The notes beneath the pieces were generated by a model. That model searched no databases, was not told the DNA's origin, and saw nothing but the letters and a program-made list of their open reading frames with translations. From positions 186,001 through 250,000 of the forward strand of contig NZ_BHWB01000006.1 in the NCBI RefSeq assembly GCF_003865075.1: a stretch of DNA of 64,000 nucleotides, given 5' to 3'. A program made the position numbers and the translations under genes. This DNA comes from Bacteroides faecalis. GTDB taxonomy: Bacteria > Bacteroidota > Bacteroidia > Bacteroidales > Bacteroidaceae. Below, piece after piece: positions 56,055 through 64,000 of the stretch (position 1 is the stretch's first letter; every line of letters starts with the position of its first letter).

Positions 56055-57281
56055 ATGAAGCATTTATCATACATATTTATAACGATTCTCACTATAAGTG
56101 GTTGTATGGACATCAACAAGGACAATCCTTATGATGATCAATTGCACACACTCCGGATAACGGCAATTTATCCTGAAGATTACAGTAGTTATCTCCGGGA
56201 AGGAGCTACTGTAAAAATAGAAGATATCAATCGAGGAAATACTTATAAAGCAACAACAGACAAGAATGGAATTGTTTCTTTTGATCTGACCAACGGACTA
56301 TACCGGGTACAAGTCAGTGATAGAGCAGACCGCGATATTTTCAATGGATTGGCAGACAATGTAAAACTTGTAAATGGAGATATCACGCTCAACATTCCTC
56401 TGACTCACTCCAGATCCGGTGCTATTGTTATCAAAGAGATTTATTGCGGAGGATGTACCAAGCTTCCGATTGAAGGTAATTATCAGTCCGATAAGTACAT
56501 TATCCTACACAATAATACATCTGAAACACAATATCTGGACCAGCTGTGTTTTGGTACACTGGACCCTTACAATTCACAGGCAACCAATGTCTGGGTGTCA
56601 CAAGACCCTACCACAGGAGTTACAATTTTCCCCGAATTCGTACCTATTGCCCAAAGTATCTGGCAATTCGGCGGTGATGGACAATCTTTTCCTATGGCTC
56701 CGGGAGAAGATGCAGTGGTCGTGATAGGCGGAGCCATTAACCATGCTGCCCAATATCCCTTATCGGTGAATCTGAATAAACCCGGATATTTCGTCTGCTA
56801 CAATCCTGTATATTTCTGGAATACGCTATATCATCCGGCACCGGGTGATCAGATTAATCCCGATCATTACCTGAATGTGGTGATAAAGACCGGACAAGCA
56901 AATGCCTATACCTTCTCCGTTTTTTCTCCTGCTACGGTTATTTTTAAAGCGCAAAATACCACTATACAAGAATTTGTAAACAACGAAAACAATGTGATTC
57001 AAAAACCGGGAAGTACCATAGACCGGGTTGTAAAAATACCGAATGAATGGATACTGGACGGTGTAGAAATATACTATGGCGGTTCTTCAAATAATAAGAA
57101 ACGTTTGTCTCCCTCTATCGATGCAGGGTACGTAACTCAAAGTGCTCTGTATGACGGAAAAACGCTATTCCGTCGCACAGATGAGGAAGCATCAAATGAA
57201 GCTGGTTACGAAATATTGGAAGACACCAACAATTCTTCCAACGATTTTTATGAACGAGAAAAACAATCTTTGCATGACTGA
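56055..57281 (+). CDS. DUF4876 lipoprotein
   Basis: The 408 residues begin with a lipoprotein signal (MKHLSYIFITILTISGC). A carboxypeptidase-regulatory-like part (about 40-115) is followed by GAIVIKEIYCGGCTKLPIEG, YQSDKYIILHNNTSETQYLD and other strands of the DUF4876 type. It starts 4 bp after the receptor gene and so likely acts with it at the outer membrane. A short, Cys-containing YCGGC may bind a ligand or form a disulfide. Confidence 0.82.
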   Translation: MKHLSYIFITILTISGCMDINKDNPYDDQLHTLRITAIYPEDYSSYLREGATVKIEDINRGNTYKATTDKNGIVSFDLTNGLYRVQVSDRADRDIFNGLADNVKLVNGDITLNIPLTHSRSGAIVIKEIYCGGCTKLPIEGNYQSDKYIILHNNTSETQYLDQLCFGTLDPYNSQATNVWVSQDPTTGVTIFPEFVPIAQSIWQFGGDGQSFPMAPGEDAVVVIGGAINHAAQYPLSVNLNKPGYFVCYNPVYFWNTLYHPAPGDQINPDHYLNVVIKTGQANAYTFSVFSPATVIFKAQNTTIQEFVNNENNVIQKPGSTIDRVVKIPNEWILDGVEIYYGGSSNNKKRLSPSIDAGYVTQSALYDGKTLFRRTDEEASNEAGYEILEDTNNSSNDFYEREKQSLHD

Positions 57282-58782
57282 TAAAAAAAGAATATATATA
57301 GGATGTCTTCTGTTGTGCATGGTATCTGGTATCTCAGCACAATCATATGACATTATAGAACGTCGGAACCCCTGGAATGCAGGTACAAACGTTACAGGTA
57401 TCATGTTGGACAGCCTTACTACCTCCTATGCCGAACTATATGGAAAGAACACTCATGGTGATTTCCGCAATTATTATGAGGCAAACCAACTTTGGAGTGC
57501 CGGGGCAGTAGCCAAATCGATCACTCATCTGAAAAATTATTCTCTGACAGGTTCATTCTCATTCGATCAGACTTCCGACAAAAACATGTGTGGTTCTATG
57601 TTTATTCATCCGGGATTTTATCCGGTAGATATATTGGAATTTACTCCCGGACGCAAAGACTTACAAACCTACTCCTTCATGGGGGGTATTGCAACAAACA
57701 TCGCTCCCCATTGGCGTATCGGTGGTAAGATGAATTTCGCCTCTGCCAACTATTCAAAGCGCAAAGATCTACGACATACCAACTATCGGTTAGATCTTAA
57801 AGTGGCTCCGGGAATTATGTATTATTCTAATGATTATGCAATCGGACTTTCTTATATTTTCGGAAAGAACAGTGAGTCTGTCAAAGCTGAAGAAGTAGGA
57901 ACAGCCTCAACACCTTATTATGCTTTTCTGGATAAAGGGCTGATGTATGGAGCTTACGAAACATGGGAAGGTAGTGGTATTCATCTGAATGAATCGGGCA
58001 TCAATGGATTTCCTATCAAAGAGCTATCTCACGGAATAGCTGTCCAACTACAGTGGAAGTCGTTCTATGGAGATGTGGAATATAGTCATTCTTCCGGTTC
58101 AGCCGGAGAGAAAGAGAGTATTTGGTTCAAGTTCCCTACACACCGGATCACTTCACATCTGAATTATCGTTTCACACGAGGGAAAGCCGAACATTTCATA
58201 CGTTTGAATTTAACTTGGTCACACCAGGTTAATAATGAAAATGTGTTGGGAGAAGAGACTTCCAATGGGGTGACAACCACTTATGTCTATGGCTCCAACC
58301 GTATCTTTGAAAGAAATATATTCTCTGTTCAACCAGAATACGAGTTGATAAACCGATGTGGAGAGTTACGTGCCGGAATGAATATAACTGCATCCAAAAG
58401 TCTCACAACTCAAATGTTTCCCTATTCTGTCTCACAAACAATGATTTGTGGAGATGCGTATCTTTCCGGAACAGTCCATCTCGGACGATTTGATCTGAAA
58501 GTTACAGGTAGTTTCTCTACCGGAAACTATTCAGAAAAGGATAAGACAGCTAATACAAACACAGAAGCCGGCGATCCTCCTTATCGTTTGATGGATTATT
58601 ATAATCTGCAAAATGAATATGCGACGGCTTCACGTGTCATGTTTAATCTTGGCGTAAGATATAATTTCCATCGTGGTATTTATGCAGAGATTCAGACAAG
58701 TTACACACATGGCTTCAATTTGAAGTATATAGAAGGAGCAAGTCGGTGGAATGAAGCAATCAAGTTAGGTTATACATTTTAA
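57274..58782 (+). CDS. DUF6850-like outer membrane beta-barrel protein
   Basis: I start at ATG 57274 (MTDKKRIYIGCLLLCMVSG, signal peptide cut after SAQ), overlapping the DUF4876 stop by 8 bp. About 502 residues of amphipathic strands follow: DIIERRNPWNAGTNVTGI, MCGSMFIHPGFYPVDILEFTPG, ending EAIKLGYTF with a terminal Phe, typical of outer-membrane barrels. I recall this set as DUF6850. Function is unknown; it travels with the receptor and DUF4876 lipoprotein. Confidence 0.78.
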   Translation: MTDKKRIYIGCLLLCMVSGISAQSYDIIERRNPWNAGTNVTGIMLDSLTTSYAELYGKNTHGDFRNYYEANQLWSAGAVAKSITHLKNYSLTGSFSFDQTSDKNMCGSMFIHPGFYPVDILEFTPGRKDLQTYSFMGGIATNIAPHWRIGGKMNFASANYSKRKDLRHTNYRLDLKVAPGIMYYSNDYAIGLSYIFGKNSESVKAEEVGTASTPYYAFLDKGLMYGAYETWEGSGIHLNESGINGFPIKELSHGIAVQLQWKSFYGDVEYSHSSGSAGEKESIWFKFPTHRITSHLNYRFTRGKAEHFIRLNLTWSHQVNNENVLGEETSNGVTTTYVYGSNRIFERNIFSVQPEYELINRCGELRAGMNITASKSLTTQMFPYSVSQTMICGDAYLSGTVHLGRFDLKVTGSFSTGNYSEKDKTANTNTEAGDPPYRLMDYYNLQNEYATASRVMFNLGVRYNFHRGIYAEIQTSYTHGFNLKYIEGASRWNEAIKLGYTF

Positions 58783-58820
58783 ACTAATAAATCTATTATA
58801 TAATTTAAATTTATCGAAAT

Positions 58821-59744
58821 ATGAAAAAGTATTTAATGTTTATGCTCGCAGCAGCTTTTATGGCATCTTGTAGTGATAATAATGAAAACTTGCCTGAAGA
58901 CGATGGAGATGATTCTGGAAAAACTTCCGTCTTTGAAGAACATGATGGTTATTTCATTTATCATGGAGAAACTTACAAAACTGTTAAACTTGCTAACGGG
59001 ACGACTTGGATGGCGGAACCATTACGGTATGTACCGGAAGGATATACTCCATCAGGTGATCCTACAACTGATTCTCATATATGGTATCCATACAGATTAA
59101 TAGTAAACGAAGGTAATAACACTATCAATGCAGACAATTTTGAAGTGCTAAAAGACGAAACTTCCATTAAAAAACATGGATATCTCTACGATATGTATGC
59201 AGCACTCGGAGGCAAAGAGGTAACAGAAGATAATTGTTATGAATTTGAAGGGACACAAGGTATATGTCCCGAAGGATGGCATATCCCCACACATGCAGAA
59301 TATCTTGCTCTTGTAGGCAACACCACAAAAGATGTTGATGGTAATACTCCGTCAGATGCAGAAAAAGCTAAAGCCATTTTCTATAATAAAGATTATGATG
59401 GAGCTAAAATACAATCATTCATTGATGCGGGATTAAATTATCAATTTTCCGGAGTTCGTATGTCAACAGGCTATACAAGTACCCCCAAATATCAACTTAA
59501 TGTAATTGGTAAGGGAAATAGTACCAAAACTGAATGGTATGAAAGTCCCGCAATGAACTACTATATGACTTCAACTGCATATAAGCCTAGTTATAATAGT
59601 ACTACTAATATACTTTCTAATATTCAGTTCTTCGGACTAATGAGCACTTTCACTTTAGCTAAATATCCGGAAGGTAGATTAACCTTAGCTTATATAAGTG
59701 TACTTAGTGGACAAACGCTTCGTTGTGTAAAAGACCAGAAATAA
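58821..59744 (+). CDS. FISUMP-domain lipoprotein
   Basis: The 307 residues start with a lipoprotein signal (MKKYLMFMLAAAFMASC) and an acidic linker. The Fibrobacter major paralogous (FISUMP) domain is clear: YKTVKLANGTTWMAEPLRYV, HGYLYDMYAALGGKE, GICPEGWHIPTHAEYLAL and the final SGQTLRCVKD. These are surface lipoproteins of unknown ligand. The gene is next in the receptor operon (38 bp after the barrel). Confidence 0.85.
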   Translation: MKKYLMFMLAAAFMASCSDNNENLPEDDGDDSGKTSVFEEHDGYFIYHGETYKTVKLANGTTWMAEPLRYVPEGYTPSGDPTTDSHIWYPYRLIVNEGNNTINADNFEVLKDETSIKKHGYLYDMYAALGGKEVTEDNCYEFEGTQGICPEGWHIPTHAEYLALVGNTTKDVDGNTPSDAEKAKAIFYNKDYDGAKIQSFIDAGLNYQFSGVRMSTGYTSTPKYQLNVIGKGNSTKTEWYESPAMNYYMTSTAYKPSYNSTTNILSNIQFFGLMSTFTLAKYPEGRLTLAYISVLSGQTLRCVKDQK

Positions 59745-59801
59745 AAAACAAATCTATAAATATTCAACAAATTACATACTACTAAAAATAAAGCTATAAT
59801 A

Positions 59802-60389
59802 ATGAAAACAAGAAAACTAAGCCTTGCAATCGCCTTATTTGCGATTGCTATTATCGGAACTTCCTGTGGAAACAAACAACAGAAAAACGTATCTGAAGCT
59901 ACAACTGAACAAACAACCTCGTCTGCTCTGGAAATAGATTCGTTACTTGCAAACGCTGAAAACCTGGCAAACAAAGAAGTAACCATCCAAGGCGTTTGCA
60001 CTCATACCTGTAAACACGGAGCAAAGAAAATCTTCTTGATGGGTAGTGACGATACACAAGTAATTCGTGTAGAATCCGGAGAATTAGGAGCTTTCGACCC
60101 GAAGTGTGTAAACTCCATGGTACGTGTTACCGGAACATTGAAAGAACAACGCATCGACGAAGCTTATCTCCAGAACTGGGAAGCTCAACTTAAAGCACAA
60201 GCTGCAGAGAATCATGGAACCGGAGAAGCCGGATGCGATTCTGAAAAGAAAGCTCGTGGTGAAACAGCCAACACTCCCGAAGCACGTATCGCTGACTTCC
60301 GGGCTAAAATAGCTGACCAAAAGACAAAAACCGGTAAGGAGTATTTATCATTCTATTTCATGGAAGCTACCTCCTATGAAGTTGAGTAG
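59802..60389 (+). CDS. Small lipoprotein with OB-fold-like, Cys/His-rich region
   Basis: The 195 residues begin MKTRKLSLAIALFAIAIIGTSC (lipid Cys 22). About 45-115 look like an OB-fold (NKEVTIQGVCTHTCKHGAKK, IRVESGELGAF, MVRVTGTLKEQRIDE) containing CTHTCKHG, a possible metal site. The C-terminus is helical with another Cys (AGCDSEKK). Its gene overlaps the PepSY-type gene by 14 bp. I cannot assign a specific ligand; metal binding is inference. Confidence 0.7.
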   Translation: MKTRKLSLAIALFAIAIIGTSCGNKQQKNVSEATTEQTTSSALEIDSLLANAENLANKEVTIQGVCTHTCKHGAKKIFLMGSDDTQVIRVESGELGAFDPKCVNSMVRVTGTLKEQRIDEAYLQNWEAQLKAQAAENHGTGEAGCDSEKKARGETANTPEARIADFRAKIADQKTKTGKEYLSFYFMEATSYEVE

Positions 60390-60942
60390 TGAGATTCGTA
60401 AATGGAGCCGGTTGATACACCGTGACTTGTCATTTTTCTTTTCCGGAATGGTATTGATATATGCCATTTCCGGAATTGTAATGAATCACCGTGATACCAT
60501 CAATCCCAATTTCTCCATTGAACGAAAAAAATATAAGATAACTGAGAAACTGCCGGACAAAGCCCGAATGAGCAAGGACAGAGTACTCACATTACTTCAA
60601 CCATTGGGAGAAGAGAACAACTACACGAAACATTATTTTCCGAAAACGGAACTGATGAAAGTATTTTTGAAAGGTGGCTCCAATCTGCAAGTAAACGTTC
60701 AGACGGGAGAAGCAGTTTACGAATCTGTAACCCGTCGCCCGTTAATCGGTGCAATGTCTCGTTTGCATTACAATCCCGGGAAATGGTGGACGTACTTCGC
60801 AGATATTTTTGCTGTCGGACTCATTATCATCACTCTTTCCGGTATCATTATGCTGAAAGGGAATAAAGGCATTATTGGCAGAGGGGGAATAGAACTAGTG
60901 GCCGGAGTCCTCATTCCGATTCTTTTCCTTCTCTTCTTTTGA
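60376..60942 (+). CDS. PepSY-associated membrane protein
   Basis: The 188 residues have an N-terminal membrane helix (FFFSGMVLIYAISGIVMNHRD) and the PepSY-TM features SRLIHRDLSFFFSG and ALMSRLHYNPGKWW-like (AMSRLHYNPGKWWTYFADIF), followed by two C-terminal helices. The small PepSY-TM proteins are frequent beside TonB receptors for iron and heme in Bacteroides. The His residues could handle heme or metals; that role is inferred. Confidence 0.85.
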   Translation: MKLSSEIRKWSRLIHRDLSFFFSGMVLIYAISGIVMNHRDTINPNFSIERKKYKITEKLPDKARMSKDRVLTLLQPLGEENNYTKHYFPKTELMKVFLKGGSNLQVNVQTGEAVYESVTRRPLIGAMSRLHYNPGKWWTYFADIFAVGLIIITLSGIIMLKGNKGIIGRGGIELVAGVLIPILFLLFF

Positions 60943-60964
60943 ATAGAATAATAAATAAAATTGA

Positions 60965-61852
60965 ATGGAACAAATTATAGAATGTAACAATCTGACGCAT
61001 TACTATGGCAAACGATTGATTTACGAAAATCTAAGTTTCACAGTGCCTCAAGGACGTATCCTGGGACTTTTAGGAAAAAACGGTACCGGTAAAACCACGA
61101 CTATTAATATTCTGAGCGGCTACCTGAAACCACATTCGGGAGAATGCCGCATCTTCGGTCAGGAGATACAAACAATATCTCCGGCCTTACGTCGTAATAT
61201 CGGGCTACTGATTGAAGGTCATGTACAATATCAGTTCATGACCATCACACAGATAGAGAAATTCTATGCAGCCTTTTATCCGGGACAATGGAAGAAAGAG
61301 GCATACTACGAACTGATGAATAAACTGAAAGTAGCTCCGGGACAGCGAATCTCACGTATGTCTTGCGGACAACGTTCGCAAGTAGCCTTAGGGTTAATCC
61401 TTGCACAGAATCCCGAATTGTTGGTATTGGATGACTTCTCGCTCGGACTCGATCCCGGCTATCGCCGTCTGTTTGTAGACTATTTACGTGATTATGCCCG
61501 TTCTGAAGGTAAAACAGTCTTTCTTACTTCGCACATTATTCAGGATATGGAACGCCTGATAGATGACTGCATTATGATGGATTATGGGAAAATATTGATT
61601 CAGAAACCTATTGCAGAACTGCTGGAAAAAGGGCGCTGCTACACTTGCACTGTCCCCGAAGGGTATGAATTTCCTGCCTCTGACGATTTCTATCATCCCT
61701 CCATCATGCGAAACCAATTGGAAACGTTTTCTTTCCTTTCACCGGAAGAGGCAGAGACCAAACTGAAATTAATGGCAGTGCCTTATACAGACCTGCATAG
61801 TAAACACGTGAACTTGGAAGACGCTTTCATCGGTCTGACAGGTAAATACTAA
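60965..61852 (+). CDS. ABC transporter ATP-binding protein
   Basis: The 295 residues show Walker A GKNGTGKTTTINILSGYLKP, signature SCGQRSQVALG (a variant of LSGGQ), Walker B LLVLDDFSLGLDPG and the switch LTSHIIQDME. It belongs to the ATPases that partner small CcmA/NatA-type permeases. The permease gene follows 6 bp downstream. Direction of transport is unknown. Confidence 0.93.
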   Translation: MEQIIECNNLTHYYGKRLIYENLSFTVPQGRILGLLGKNGTGKTTTINILSGYLKPHSGECRIFGQEIQTISPALRRNIGLLIEGHVQYQFMTITQIEKFYAAFYPGQWKKEAYYELMNKLKVAPGQRISRMSCGQRSQVALGLILAQNPELLVLDDFSLGLDPGYRRLFVDYLRDYARSEGKTVFLTSHIIQDMERLIDDCIMMDYGKILIQKPIAELLEKGRCYTCTVPEGYEFPASDDFYHPSIMRNQLETFSFLSPEEAETKLKLMAVPYTDLHSKHVNLEDAFIGLTGKY

Positions 61853-61858
61853 AAAAGA

Positions 61859-62527
61859 ATGTACGCTATATTTTATAAAGAATGGATAAAGACACGGTGG
61901 TATTTCCTACTTGCCGTAGTCACGACGCTAGGTTTTACGGGATATTGCATGCTCCGCATCAACCGAGTAATAGAAATGAAAGGTGTTGCGCATGTATGGG
62001 AGGTCATGCTGGAAAGAGATGCCATATTCATTGATATGATGCAATATATACCATTGATTGCTGGCATCTTGATGGCGATTGTACAATTTGTCCCCGAAAT
62101 GCAACGCAAATGTCTGAAATTAACTCTCCATTTGCCTTATCCCGAATTAAAAATGACAGGAAACATGTTACTTTCCGGATTGATACTTCTATTGGTTTGC
62201 TTCGCTTCCAATTTCCTATTAATGGAGATTTACTTGAATACTGTATTAGTCCATGAGCTGAAAAACCATATTCTACTAACTGCTCTGACATGGTATCTTG
62301 CGGGAATATCCGGTTATTTGCTGATCTCATGGGTCTGCCTCGAACCAGCTTGGAAACGTCGCATCATCAATCTTGTGATCACCGTATTACTGCTGCGCGT
62401 TTTCTTTCTGTCACCCACGCCGGAAGCTTACAATAAATTTCTACCCTATCTGTTGGTCTACACATTGCTGACTGCCTCTTTCTCATGGCTTTCCATCATA
62501 CGATTTAAAGTCGGCAAACAAGACTGA
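61859..62527 (+). CDS. ABC transporter permease
   Basis: The 222 residues are mainly six hydrophobic segments (WYFLLAVVTTLGFTGYCML, YIPLIAGILMAIVQFVPEMQ, MLLSGLILLLVCFASNFLLM). MQRKCLKLTLHLPYPELKM is the cytosolic coupling region. It is the partner of the preceding ATPase. Confidence 0.86.
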   Translation: MYAIFYKEWIKTRWYFLLAVVTTLGFTGYCMLRINRVIEMKGVAHVWEVMLERDAIFIDMMQYIPLIAGILMAIVQFVPEMQRKCLKLTLHLPYPELKMTGNMLLSGLILLLVCFASNFLLMEIYLNTVLVHELKNHILLTALTWYLAGISGYLLISWVCLEPAWKRRIINLVITVLLLRVFFLSPTPEAYNKFLPYLLVYTLLTASFSWLSIIRFKVGKQD

Positions 62528-62564
62528 AGATACGAAGAATGAAGAACTAAAAATGAAGAATTAA

Positions 62565-63605
62565 ATGAAGATGAAACGTTTCAGCAACATATTATTTTAT
62601 GCCACCATTGCCCTTCTGCTTCTTTGGCAGTTGCCATGGTGTTACAATTTCTTTTTCGTAAAGGCGGAAAAGAATCCTTTTACACTTTATAGTTTCGTGA
62701 TGAATGATTTCGTACAGATAGGACAAGAGGAAGGAAAAGGAACGGTTCGCCGCGATCTTGCAGGGAATATTTATTCGGAAACAGCTTTCGACAGTATCCT
62801 TCCCATGTTTTACTTTCGTCAGTTGATGTCTGATGAACGTTTCCCAGATACAATAAATGGAATAGCAGTAACTCCCAAAATGGTACAGACCGAAAACTTT
62901 AATTTCCGAAGTGTGCCTTCAGATATTAATGCTCCGATTATCGGGCTCTATCCACTCTTGGAATCCATGTCCGGACGTGTGGATTTAAAAATGCCCGATG
63001 ATGTATTCCGTATAAACTCCAAAGGGATAGAATTTATCGATATGGCTTCCAACAGTGTGAAGGAGAAGAAAAGTCTTCAATTCACCGAGGCTATGGCAAA
63101 GAAAGGGTTCCATTTTCCTGCTACCAGCATCGCCGGAAACCCGACTGTGAAAAAAGAATATGACGAAGGGTATCTATTACTGGACGCCGACCGTCATTTA
63201 TTCCATCTGAAACAAGTGAAAGGACGTCCTTATGTACGTGCCATCAAATTACCGGAAGGAGTAACTTTGAAACATCTTTATCTGACAGAGTTTAAAAACA
63301 AAAAGACTCTTGCTTTGATGACGGATGTCAATAATAGATTCTATGTTTTGAGGAATCGGACATACGATCTGGTAAAAACCGGAGTCCCTTCATTCAATCC
63401 GGAAACAGATGTTATGACTATCATAGGAAACATGTTCGACTGGACAGTCCGGGTTACAACTCCTGAAACTGATAATTATTATGCATTGAATGCAGACGAC
63501 TATTCATTGATAAAGGAGCTGGAACAGAAATTTACCAATCATTCAATACCCGGTCTTAGTTTTACTTCTTATGCTAATAAATATGTAATGCCTCACTTCG
63601 AATAA
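62565..63605 (+). CDS. DUF4857 protein
   Basis: The 346 residues have one N-terminal membrane helix (ILFYATIALLLLWQLPWCYNFF) and a beta-rich extracytoplasmic part (FDSILPMFYFRQLMSDERFPD, RSVPSDINAPIIGLYPLLES). DUF4857 is a Bacteroidales family often fused to or following this ABC pair. It closes the operon. The function is unknown; it may be a substrate-sensing or periplasmic part of the ABC system. Confidence 0.82.
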   Translation: MKMKRFSNILFYATIALLLLWQLPWCYNFFFVKAEKNPFTLYSFVMNDFVQIGQEEGKGTVRRDLAGNIYSETAFDSILPMFYFRQLMSDERFPDTINGIAVTPKMVQTENFNFRSVPSDINAPIIGLYPLLESMSGRVDLKMPDDVFRINSKGIEFIDMASNSVKEKKSLQFTEAMAKKGFHFPATSIAGNPTVKKEYDEGYLLLDADRHLFHLKQVKGRPYVRAIKLPEGVTLKHLYLTEFKNKKTLALMTDVNNRFYVLRNRTYDLVKTGVPSFNPETDVMTIIGNMFDWTVRVTTPETDNYYALNADDYSLIKELEQKFTNHSIPGLSFTSYANKYVMPHFE

Positions 63606-63743
63606 AAGACTATTTCCCACTACGAGCTACACAATCTCGGTGTAGCTCGTTACATTTCCACCAAAAAGCGATAAATAAACCATATTTTTTCTTTTTGGGA
63701 CAAAAAAGATTGACTCCATAAACATATTCCGAAAGTTCTACTG

Positions 63744-63751
63744 TATCTTTG
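63744..63751 (+). promoter_or_regulatory. Bacteroidales -7 promoter box for the last lipoprotein gene
   Basis: TATCTTTG fits TAnnTTTG, 65 bp before ATG 63816. CATACGG (63782-63788) and CCGTATG (63812-63818) could fold over the start codon in the mRNA. Confidence 0.55.
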
Positions 63752-63815
63752 TGGTATCAAAAGCCGAAATCGAGAAAAGCCCATACGGCCCTAAACAACG
63801 AATAAAATCGACCGT

Positions 63816-64000
63816 ATGAAGTTCTATCAATTATTCAGCATGATATGCTGCCTCATCCTCGGCAGCTGCGCACTAAACATTGAAGATGAAGAAAAGGAAG
63901 AAGAGGGAAATGATGATTCTGTAACTCAACTTGCCTGGTCGGGAGAAACCGACAAATTTACAATTACTTCAAAAGAGGGAGTACGGCTGGATGATCCACA
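63816..64000 (+). CDS. Lipoprotein, N-terminal part only
   Basis: The gene runs off the window. A lipoprotein signal (MKFYQLFSMICCLILGSC) leads to an acidic linker (EDEEKEEEGNDD) and then QLAWSGETDKFTITSKEGVR, the start of an unidentified beta-rich domain. The acidic stretch after the lipid Cys is typical of surface-exposed Bacteroides lipoproteins. Confidence 0.8.
   Translation, partial: MKFYQLFSMICCLILGSCALNIEDEEKEEEGNDDSVTQLAWSGETDKFTITSKEGVRLDDP

Noticed and set aside
1..64000. tRNA, rRNA or CRISPR elements
   Set aside because: I found no cloverleaf with matching acceptor ends, no rRNA sequence and no repeat-spacer array by reading.

Overview
The window is a chromosomal segment of a Bacteroides species from the human-gut B. 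thetaiotaomicron/ovatus/caccae group. The evidence is SusC/SusD-type polysaccharide genes, AT-rich DNA, many lipoproteins, repeated TAnnTTTG promoter boxes (the Bacteroidales -7 element), and IS1182, IS4, IS66 and IS1380 insertion sequences. I could not fix the species from sequence alone.

Layout. 1-7045 is the end of a polysaccharide utilization locus: SusC C-terminus, SusD, a DUF1735/discoidin lipoprotein, a GH97 glycosidase and an endonuclease/exonuclease/phosphatase-fold lipoprotein. 7176-13753 is core metabolism: ackA-pta, an LrgA/LrgB pair, a DUF2156 protein, a TonB-domain protein and a GNAT acetyltransferase. 14078-19174 is an accessory islet of two unrecognised lipoprotein genes between an IS1182-type and an IS4-type element, followed by about 1.1 kb without an intact gene. 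20301-31041 is core again: cdaA-folP facing murF, VanZ, an NSS transporter, a ComEA-like protein, a LolD-type ATPase, tcdA, a CPA2 antiporter and asd.

31534-45369 is the most interesting region, a modified-peptide (RiPP) locus of the GG-Bacteroidales type. It has a double-glycine precursor with a CGCGC core, a radical SAM maturase, a partner pseudo-radical-SAM protein, two LanC-like proteins each paired with a glycosyltransferase, a third (GT32-like) glycosyltransferase, a C39 peptidase ABC exporter and an HlyD adaptor. Expected flow: maturation and possibly glycosylation of the precursor, then leader removal at GG and export. Both maturase genes are interrupted by -1 frameshifts at homopolymers; the one in the radical SAM gene falls exactly on an in-register A AAA AAA slippery heptamer.

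45519-53022 is the decaying flank of that locus: an IS66 element with a perfect 8-bp target duplication, a relic of the GT32 gene, a second 6-bladed beta-propeller lipoprotein, a thioredoxin gene split by an IS1380 element and ending early, and a fragment resembling the end of an S41 peptidase. 53213-63605 is an apparent operon of a TonB-dependent receptor, DUF4876 lipoprotein, DUF6850-like barrel, FISUMP lipoprotein, small Cys-rich lipoprotein, PepSY-type membrane protein, ABC ATPase and permease, and a DUF4857 protein. It looks like an uptake system, possibly for a metal. The window ends inside another lipoprotein gene.

Five genes, and possibly a sixth, are rescued by adding one base to a homopolymer run. 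This is either real decay or a signature of sequencing deletions, so the frameshift claims need read-level support.
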